18,004 bases of DNA from an uncultured Bacilli bacterium (GTDB lineage: Bacteria; Bacillota_I; Bacilli_A; RFN20; CAG-826). The stretch lies in assembly GCA_934168325.1 (NCBI GenBank), contig CAKPNG010000034.1, positions 1 to 18,004 on the forward strand, read 5' to 3'. The position numbers were made by a program, and so were the translations under genes. The notes below the pieces were generated by a model. It had not been told where the DNA came from, did not search any database, and saw only the letters and a list, made by a program, of their open reading frames with translations. This document shows, one piece after another, positions 1 to 4,934 of this stretch. Positions within the stretch are counted from its first letter, which is position 1, and the number at the start of each line of letters is the position of its first letter.

Positions 1-113
1 GCAAATATGGTTTTCGGAAGTAATACTTAATTGTATTTAATTTTAGGGAGACCTACAACAAAGGGACACAATCTTTATATATTTAAGCTAGAGTTCATCG
101 AATAAAATTCAAA
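1..113. other. Left-edge intergenic stretch downstream of ruvB
   Basis: No gene could be assigned. A plus-strand frame from the edge ends at TAA (28-30, tail MVFGSNT), which could be the 3' end of a convergent gene but is too short to judge. A short TAGG-GAGA-CCTA hairpin occurs near 44-56. No strong terminator for ruvB was found. In Bacillus queA and tgt follow ruvB, but no start of queA is visible here. Confidence 0.3.
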
Positions 114-1073
114 TTAATATTTTTTTATTCTTTCTAAATAAATTTGTTTTCCAAAATTAGTTAATTTTCTTCCTTGCTTTGTTCTTATTACAATGTTAAT
201 TAAAAGTAAAAACTGTTCACAAAGTTCTATTAGACTTTCACTATTATCATTCATTTTTAATGCGATTGAATCGATAGAAACAGGTTTGTTATTAAAATCT
301 TCATATAAAATTCTAATAAAATTGTAATCATCGTTTGTTAAACCTAAATCGTCAATTTCTAATTCAACAAATCTTTTAATAATAAAATCTTTATTTAAAT
401 TCTTAATTTTATAATATAAAGAAAAATCATATATTCTTCTTATATAATTATTAGCTACACGAGGAATACATCTACTTCTTTTTGCGATTTCAATAATTCC
501 TGCATCATCTATATTTAAATCTATTTTTATAATATTATTTTTAATAATATTAACTAATTCATTAATCGAATACGAATTTAATTTAAATATAATCGGAAAC
601 CTTTCTCTTAATGGTAATGATACTTTACCAATTAATGTTGTAGCACCGATTAACGTAAATGGTGGCACCTTCAAATCAATTACTCTATTATTTTCGTTGC
701 TTTTGTAATTAATAGATATCCTAAAATCTTCAATCACACTATAGAGAACTTCTTCGACTTCCTTAGGAATTCGATGAATTTCATCGATAAATAAGATGTC
801 ACCTTCATTTATAGTGACTATTAGATTTAATAAGTCTGTTACAGTTTTTAAAACTGGTGCATTAATAGTAATTATGTGTTGATCAAGTTCGTTTCCTATT
901 ATATAAGCTAAACTAGTTTTACCAACACCTGGAGGTCCATATAGTAGCATATGATCCAAAGGACAATTTCTTTTTTTAGCTGAAAACAAATAAATTTTTA
1001 ATATTTTAATTATTTTTTCATTACCTACGAATTCATCAAGACTTTGTGGTCTAAAAATATTTAAATTATCCAT
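114..1073 (-). CDS. ruvB: RuvB, Holliday junction branch-migration ATPase
   Basis: AAA+ motor that works with RuvA to move Holliday junctions during recombinational repair. Visible motifs are Walker A GPPGVGKT (residues 46-53), Walker B LFIDEIH (94-100), sensor 1 GATT (143-146), the arginine-finger segment PLRERF (155-160) and a sensor-2 region RCIPRVAN (201-208). A C-terminal winged helix follows (about 243-310). At 319 aa it is slightly shorter than most RuvB (about 330-340), because it starts almost directly at the FRP motif. It is also divergent: the usual TTRAG after sensor 1 reads TTLIG, and the wing motif RTPRGR reads RTKQGR. The start ATG overlaps the ruvA stop by 8 nt, with AAGGGT about 9 nt upstream as ribosome binding site, so the two are translated together. 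No RuvC or RecU resolvase is in the window. Family identity is certain. Confidence 0.96.
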   Translation of the reverse strand: MDNLNIFRPQSLDEFVGNEKIIKILKIYLFSAKKRNCPLDHMLLYGPPGVGKTSLAYIIGNELDQHIITINAPVLKTVTDLLNLIVTINEGDILFIDEIHRIPKEVEEVLYSVIEDFRISINYKSNENNRVIDLKVPPFTLIGATTLIGKVSLPLRERFPIIFKLNSYSINELVNIIKNNIIKIDLNIDDAGIIEIAKRSRCIPRVANNYIRRIYDFSLYYKIKNLNKDFIIKRFVELEIDDLGLTNDDYNFIRILYEDFNNKPVSIDSIALKMNDNSESLIELCEQFLLLINIVIRTKQGRKLTNFGKQIYLERIKKY

Positions 1074-1617
1074 TTGAAATAACCCTTATTGCTTCTTTTA
1101 AAGCTATTTCATCATCTAAATTAGGCTTTAAGGAATTAATAGCTTTAGAAATTAATATTTCTTTATAGCCTAAAGTTCTTAAAGCCTTATGAATATTCTC
1201 GTATCTAAGTATATTTATATTAAATTCTTTAAGTTTATTTTTTAGTTCTAAAACCAAAATATTCGCTTTCGAACCAATCCCACTTATCTTTCTTAATTCT
1301 GATAAATTATTTTCAGCTATTAAGTTAAATAAAGAGATAGATTCGACATTATTTAAAATCTGAAATGCAGTTTTATAACCAATTCCATTAACTAAGATCA
1401 GTTTTTTAAACATAATTAAATCATTTAAATCTAAAAAGCCGTATAAATTAAATCCGTTATCGAGAGAAAGTGACTCGCAAATATAAATTTTAAAGTCTTT
1501 ATTCAATTCAAAATTATCTCGATTCAATCGATATAATTCAAATCCTAAATTATTTATTTCTAAAGTAACAGATTCTTTTTTAATATCTGTTACAAATCCT
1601 TTTAAATATTTAAACAT
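1066..1617 (-). CDS. ruvA: RuvA, Holliday junction DNA-binding subunit
   Basis: Tetrameric protein that binds the four-way junction and loads RuvB. The 183-aa product shows the three-part RuvA layout: an N-terminal OB fold (about 1-62, ending in the conserved LYGF), two helix-hairpin-helix motifs (VNGIGYKTA at 76-84, SGIGSK at 112-117), and a small C-terminal RuvB-binding domain (about 141-183, with ALRTLGYKE). The acidic-pin segment before LYGF, usually REDA, reads LDNG here, leaving one acidic residue (D53). The gene lies 33 bp after obgE and overlaps ruvB by 8 nt. Its start has no convincing Shine-Dalgarno site. Instead the intergenic stretch holds a short inverted repeat (CTCATA/TATGAG) ending 3 nt before the ATG, which suggests translational coupling to obgE or a structured start. 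Length is within the low end of the family. Confidence 0.94.
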   Translation of the reverse strand: MFKYLKGFVTDIKKESVTLEINNLGFELYRLNRDNFELNKDFKIYICESLSLDNGFNLYGFLDLNDLIMFKKLILVNGIGYKTAFQILNNVESISLFNLIAENNLSELRKISGIGSKANILVLELKNKLKEFNINILRYENIHKALRTLGYKEILISKAINSLKPNLDDEIALKEAIRVISNG

Positions 1618-1650
1618 TGCTCATAATATATGAGTCTAAATTATTTGAAA

Positions 1651-2919
1651 TTATTCAAAATATTCAAATTCAAAATCAGCGATTTTTACAATATCTCCAT
1701 CCTGAGCACCCATCTTCTTTAATTCCGCATCAACACCAATTTTATTAAGATATGTTATCAATCTCATCATACCTTCATCAGTAGATATGTTAATTAAAGA
1801 ATATGTTCTTAATACTCGTTCGCCTTTAATAACAAATGTATGTTCTTTTTCTTTTTCGATGTAGAAAATTTGTTCATTTTCTTCTTTAGCGTTATAAACA
1901 ACTTCTTCATCTTTTTCCTCATAAACTGGATAAGTTATAGCTGTTTCTAACAAATCTTTACATTTATATAAAACTAAATCTAAATTATCGTTAGTTAAGC
2001 AACTAATAGGAATAACTTCTTTTTTAACTTGTTCCTTAAATTTGTTAAATCTTTCAAGAGCACCATCTTCATCCATTTTACTTGCAACAATAACTTCGGG
2101 TCTATCGATTAAATGCATACCATATTCTTTAAGCTCATTTCGAATATCACAATAAGATTCGTAAGGATCTCTTACTCCACTCATATCAACCATATGAATT
2201 AATACTTTTGTTCTTTCAATATGTCTTAAAAACATTAATCCCAAGCCTTTTCCTAAATGTGCGCCTTTAATTAATCCAGGCATATCAGCTAAGACAAAGC
2301 TGGACCCATCTTTTAAATTAGCTACGCCAAGATTTGGAACTATAGTAGTGAAATCATAATCACCAATTTCAGCCTTAACATTACTAACTAAGTTAATAAA
2401 TGTAGATTTTCCAACACTAGGAAAGCCAATAATACCAACATCGGCTAATAATTTGAGTTCCAAAATAAGTCTTTTTTTCTCACCTGGAAGTCCATTTTCA
2501 GCTATTTTTGGTGTTTTATTTCTATTAGATTTAAAAGCAGCGTTGCCTCTACCGCCTCTACCGCCTTTACAAATTAGAACAGTTTTTCCATCTTCATCTA
2601 AATCGCAAACAAATTGATGGTTTTCTTCTAAAAATACGACTGTACCAATTGGTAAATCGACATAGATATCAGGTGCTGCACGGCCATACATGTCTTTAAT
2701 ATCGCCATTTTCACCATCTAAAGCTATAAAAGTTTTGCTATGCTTAAAATTAACAAGTGTACCAACTTTACTTGAACAACGTAAAAAGATACTACCACCA
2801 TGGCCACCATTACCTCCGCTTGGACCACCTTTTGGGCGAGATCTTTCACGTCTAAAAGCAATACGACCATTTCCGCCTTTTCCACTTCTAACTTCTATAA
2901 TAGCTCGATCTATAAACAT
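1651..2919 (-). CDS. obgE: Obg/CgtA ribosome-assembly GTPase
   Basis: Essential GTPase that binds the 50S subunit during late assembly and links it to growth and stress state. The 422-aa product has all three Obg parts: a glycine-rich N-terminal Obg fold (1 to about 158), the G domain (about 159-330) and a C-terminal OCT domain (about 355-422). G motifs visible are G1 GFPSVGKS (165-172), the switch TTIVPN (191-196), G3 DMPG (212-215) and G5 around ISCLT (305-309). The G4 motif is unusual: NKMD of most Obg proteins reads SKMD (280-283), a single-base AAT to AGT change. The start is well set by AAAGGT upstream. A strong terminator sits between rpmA and this gene, so obgE depends on read-through or an unseen promoter. 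The Prp/L27 genes just upstream match the Bacillus order, where spo0B lies between them. Confidence 0.97.
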   Translation of the reverse strand: MFIDRAIIEVRSGKGGNGRIAFRRERSRPKGGPSGGNGGHGGSIFLRCSSKVGTLVNFKHSKTFIALDGENGDIKDMYGRAAPDIYVDLPIGTVVFLEENHQFVCDLDEDGKTVLICKGGRGGRGNAAFKSNRNKTPKIAENGLPGEKKRLILELKLLADVGIIGFPSVGKSTFINLVSNVKAEIGDYDFTTIVPNLGVANLKDGSSFVLADMPGLIKGAHLGKGLGLMFLRHIERTKVLIHMVDMSGVRDPYESYCDIRNELKEYGMHLIDRPEVIVASKMDEDGALERFNKFKEQVKKEVIPISCLTNDNLDLVLYKCKDLLETAITYPVYEEKDEEVVYNAKEENEQIFYIEKEKEHTFVIKGERVLRTYSLINISTDEGMMRLITYLNKIGVDAELKKMGAQDGDIVKIADFEFEYFE

Positions 2920-2930
2920 ATTTTACCTTT

Positions 2931-2960
2931 AAAAGAAAACCACCTAAACAGGTGGCTTTA
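2931..2960 (-). terminator. Intrinsic terminator between rpmA and obgE
   Basis: On the minus strand the arms AAAGCCACCT and AGGTGGTTTT (plus coordinates 2950-2959 and 2936-2945) form a 10-bp stem, with one G-T pair, around a GTTT loop. CTTTT and further T residues follow. It starts 4 nt after the rpmA stop. The obgE ribosome binding site lies directly in its tail, so it closes the rplU-prp-rpmA unit and probably lowers the amount of obgE mRNA. Confidence 0.88.
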
Positions 2961-2963
2961 AAA

Positions 2964-3257
2964 TTACTTTTCTAATTCGTAAACAGAAACTCTTTTTCTA
3001 TTTTTGCCGACTCTTTCGTATTTAACGATTCCAGCCTTTGTAGCAAATATAGTATCATCTCCACCTCTCATGGTATTAACACCAGGGTAGATTCTTGTTC
3101 CACGTTGACGATAAATTATTGCACCTGCTTTGCAGAATTGTCCATCACTTCTTTTAGCACCTAATCTACGACCAGCACTATCACGGCCGTTTTTAGTACT
3201 ACCAACACCTTTATGAGATGCGAAGAGTTGTATGTCAAGTTTAAATCTTAATTCCAT
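2964..3257 (-). CDS. rpmA: 50S ribosomal protein L27 (bL27) with cleavable N-terminus
   Basis: Large-subunit protein whose mature N-terminus reaches the peptidyl transferase centre. The 97-aa product carries the L27 core SHKGVGSTKNGRDS (from residue 14) and the conserved body ending in KRVSVYELEK. Before it is the Firmicutes-type extension ending in DIQLF-A. In Staphylococcus and relatives such an extension (consensus around LQFF-A) is removed by the Prp protease to expose the Ala that enters the active centre. Here cleavage is expected after F12. The prp gene lies 13 bp upstream in the same operon, which fits. Ribosome binding site AAGGGAG precedes the ATG at good spacing. Confidence 0.97.
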   Translation of the reverse strand: MELRFKLDIQLFASHKGVGSTKNGRDSAGRRLGAKRSDGQFCKAGAIIYRQRGTRIYPGVNTMRGGDDTIFATKAGIVKYERVGKNRKRVSVYELEK

Positions 3258-3270
3258 ATTCTTACTCCCT

Positions 3271-3567
3271 TCAAATTACTTTTAAATTTTTTGGATAATT
3301 CTCTTCAATTGTCTTAAGTTGTATATACATTGTTTCAAATACAATATTGTCATGCTCTGAAACAGGTTTTACACTTTTAACTTCAACGTCACCTTTTTCA
3401 ATTTTAATTTGGAACGAATCAATTTGTTTAATTGCATTTAATCCACCAATAATAATTGAACTAACTGCACTACAAATTATATCTTTCCCAACTTTATCGA
3501 AATCAGCATGTCCTTTTGAAGAAAATTCAATGTGATTGTTATTATTCTTATAAATAATTTCAATCAT
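3271..3567 (-). CDS. prp: Prp, cysteine protease that processes L27 (YsxB family)
   Basis: The 98-aa product belongs to the YsxB/Prp family, encoded between rplU and rpmA in Firmicutes. Prp removes the N-terminal extension of ribosomal protein L27. The expected His-Cys pair is present: H20 in KGHAD and C32 in the DIICSAVS segment, followed by the family's small-residue helix (SAVSSIIIGGLNAI). The fold region is complete and the length is typical. The ATG shares one base with the rplU stop (TAATG), so it is translationally coupled to rplU. Its presence predicts that the extended L27 encoded downstream is a substrate. Confidence 0.93.
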   Translation of the reverse strand: MIEIIYKNNNNHIEFSSKGHADFDKVGKDIICSAVSSIIIGGLNAIKQIDSFQIKIEKGDVEVKSVKPVSEHDNIVFETMYIQLKTIEENYPKNLKVI

Positions 3568-3875
3568 TAGCCGTTAATGCTTTCAATAGTTAAACAAGTA
3601 TATGGTTGTCTATGACCATATTTTCTACGATAATTGTTTTTTGATTTGTATTTGAAAACAACTATTTTCTTACTTAAGCCTTGTTTTTCAACTTTAGCAG
3701 TTACTGTTGCGCCTTCGATAAAAGGTGTACCAGTCTTAATTGCTTTATCGCCAATTAATAAAACATCATTAAATGTATAAGTTGATCCTACTTCAGCATT
3801 TAGTTTTTCAACATAAATTTTTTGACCAACTTCTACTTTAAGTTGTTTACCGCCAGATAAAATTATAGCGTACAT
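3567..3875 (-). CDS. rplU: 50S ribosomal protein L21 (bL21)
   Basis: A 102-aa L21 starting with the family's YAIILSGGKQLKVEVG and ending with the signature HRQPYTCLTIESI. It is an early-assembly large-subunit protein that binds 23S rRNA. It heads the rplU-prp-rpmA operon and is preceded by its own promoter and an L21-type leader RNA. A strong AAGGAGG site 7 nt before the ATG fixes the start. The typical basic patch FKYKSKNNYRRKYGHR is present near the C-terminus. Nothing is unusual in length or composition. Confidence 0.97.
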   Translation of the reverse strand: MYAIILSGGKQLKVEVGQKIYVEKLNAEVGSTYTFNDVLLIGDKAIKTGTPFIEGATVTAKVEKQGLSKKIVVFKYKSKNNYRRKYGHRQPYTCLTIESING

Positions 3876-3978
3876 ATCTATCCTCCTTATTTAATTAATT
3901 ACTCGCTATTAAGGTAATCAAATGAATGATTTTAGGAACCTTTTTTATGCGGTTGTAGCTAAATATTGAGTTACAACA
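3876..3978 (-). promoter_or_regulatory. L21 leader RNA (ribosomal-protein autoregulation element)
   Basis: The roughly 100-nt 5' leader of rplU begins at the predicted transcription start with a 6-bp hairpin: GTTGTA (minus strand, 3977-3972) paired with TACAAC (3957-3952). Directly after it comes ACCGCATAAAAAAGGTTCC, in which ACC can pair with GGT around a GCAUA loop. This order of a GUUGUA hairpin, ACCGCAU and AGGUUCCUA resembles the L21 leader family found upstream of rplU in Firmicutes, thought to bind L21 or a related protein for feedback control. The match is by eye from memory of the family. Confidence 0.72.
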
Positions 3979-3983
3979 TGCGT

Positions 3984-4012
3984 ATATTACCAAATTTTAC
4001 CTTTTGTGTCAA
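3984..4012 (-). promoter_or_regulatory. Promoter for rplU-prp-rpmA
   Basis: On the minus strand a perfect -35 TTGACA (4012-4007) is followed after 17 nt by TAATAT (3989-3984), with TG one base upstream as an extended -10. The predicted start is near 3977, where the L21 leader hairpin begins. The -35 overlaps the radC stop codon (4009-4011), so the promoter is tucked into the end of the preceding gene. Confidence 0.85.
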
Positions 4013-4695
4013 TTATTACTTAATAATTTACTATCAAAGAAACTAAAATATTTATCTTTAAAAATAATAAGATGATCTAACAACATTATTCCTTTCTCGC
4101 TAGCTACTTTTTCTATAGCTAATGTTGATAAAATATCGTTATTAGATGGTAAGCAAGAATCACATAAATGATTATGGATAAGAAGAATTTTCCTCACAAG
4201 ATAATTCTTAAAATTAAACACTTCTTTTATATTAAAATTTAGATTATTATCATTACCTTTTGATATTATCTTTTCTTCGATTACATCGTTATTTCTATCA
4301 AAATAAATAGCAAACATTATTTCACTAGTTTCTTTCAAAAATAAATGAATATAATTTTTAAAAACAATTAGTGAATTATATGAAGGTTTAAACAAATTTT
4401 TCATTAATTCATCTTGAAGACGACTAGCTAGCATTAAAGCTCCAAGAATTTTTAATGAATTAACTGTACTTATACCTTCAAATCTTTTTAATTCAGAAAT
4501 AGATAAATTGCCAATATTTGATAAATTTCCACATGATAGTAATAAATTTTGAGAAACTTCAATAGCATTTAATTTCTTAGTACCACAGCCGATAATTAGT
4601 GCTAATAATTCACTATTTGTTAGACTTTTGATACCTTTTTTTAAAGCTTTTTCTCTTGGACAGTCTTCTTTAGGTAAATCATTTATTCGAGCCAT
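4009..4695 (-). CDS. radC: RadC-family protein (HhH plus MPN/JAMM domain)
   Basis: The 228-aa product has the usual RadC layout: an N-terminal helix-hairpin-helix segment (about 15-90, with LTNSELLALIIGCGT and the second element FEGIS) and a C-terminal MPN/JAB1 domain (about 105-225). The metal-binding JAMM pattern is kept as H174-x-H176-x7-S184-x2-D187. However, the normally invariant HNHPSGDPTPS reads HNHLCDSCLPS, losing the Pro and the GD. The biological role of RadC is unsettled; the old link to DNA repair in E. coli was withdrawn. It overlaps the upstream 60-aa gene by one base (TAATG), so it is coupled to it. GGAG and GGAAG lie upstream, the latter close to the start. Its stop codon lies inside the rplU promoter. 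Confidence 0.92.
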   Translation of the reverse strand: MARINDLPKEDCPREKALKKGIKSLTNSELLALIIGCGTKKLNAIEVSQNLLLSCGNLSNIGNLSISELKRFEGISTVNSLKILGALMLASRLQDELMKNLFKPSYNSLIVFKNYIHLFLKETSEIMFAIYFDRNNDVIEEKIISKGNDNNLNFNIKEVFNFKNYLVRKILLIHNHLCDSCLPSNNDILSTLAIEKVASEKGIMLLDHLIIFKDKYFSFFDSKLLSNN

Positions 4696-4877
4696 TACTT
4701 CCGTTGAAAACTCCAGCCACCAGGTATAGTAGTTTTGCCTTCTTTACTTGTGTACATTTTATAAACAAGCGTCATAACGATAGACAAAGCTAAAATTGCC
4801 ATAACAGCTGCCAAAGTTATTCCTTCACCTACACGAATATTATCAAGTTCATATTCAGATAGAGAAACTTTACTCAT
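4695..4877 (-). CDS. 60-aa membrane-spanning or bacteriocin-like peptide
   Basis: I do not recognise this as a named gene. It is well supported as a gene: it has the strongest ribosome binding site in the window (AGGAGGTG, 6 nt from AGGAGG to the ATG) and its stop shares one base with the radC start. The N-terminus LSEYELDNIRVG (residues 6-17) matches the double-glycine leader pattern L-S-x(2)-E-L-x(2)-I-x-G-G, except that position -2 is Val. After it come a hydrophobic helix (about 20-42) and a cationic tail with IPGGW near the end. A predicted mature peptide of about 43 aa with net positive charge would look like a class II bacteriocin. It could equally be a simple single-pass membrane protein. 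No peptidase-containing ABC transporter or immunity gene is in the window. Confidence 0.75.
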   Translation of the reverse strand: MSKVSLSEYELDNIRVGEGITLAAVMAILALSIVMTLVYKMYTSKEGKTTIPGGWSFQRK

Positions 4878-4881
4878 ATTT

Positions 4882-4889
4882 CACCTCCT
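4882..4889 (-). promoter_or_regulatory. Strong Shine-Dalgarno site of the 60-aa peptide gene
   Basis: AGGAGGTG on the minus strand, 4 nt before the ATG at 4877 (6 nt counted from AGGAGG). It is the longest anti-Shine-Dalgarno match seen in the window and fixes the start of the small gene. It implies a translation rate above that of the flanking valS and radC. Confidence 0.8.
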
Positions 4890-4923
4890 CAATATACAAG
4901 TAGTATTGTATTTGTATATATTG
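4890..4923 (-). repeat. Inverted repeat (hairpin) between valS and the peptide gene
   Basis: Plus-strand arms CAATATACAA (4890-4899) and TTGTATATATTG (4912-4923) can form a 10-bp stem with a 2-nt bulge and a 12-nt loop. It ends exactly where the AGGAGGTG site of the 60-aa gene begins. There is no U-tract after it, so it is not a terminator. It may protect or process the mRNA upstream of the small gene, or be a protein-binding site. A weak -10 candidate TACAAT lies in its loop. Confidence 0.6.
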
Positions 4924-4934
4924 GGGGTAAAAAT

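Noticed and set aside
31..110. PreQ1 riboswitch or tRNA fragment at the left edge
   Set aside because: Only a TCTAGC fragment resembles PreQ1-I; the rest of the consensus and any tRNA arms are missing.
1618..1650. CTCATA/TATGAG repeat between obgE and ruvA as a terminator
   Set aside because: Only 6 bp, AT-rich and without a T-tract; it ends too near the ruvA start to terminate.
4878..4934. T-box, riboswitch or terminator between valS and the peptide gene
   Set aside because: No T-box sequence, no anticodon-like specifier arrangement, and no U-tract after the hairpin.
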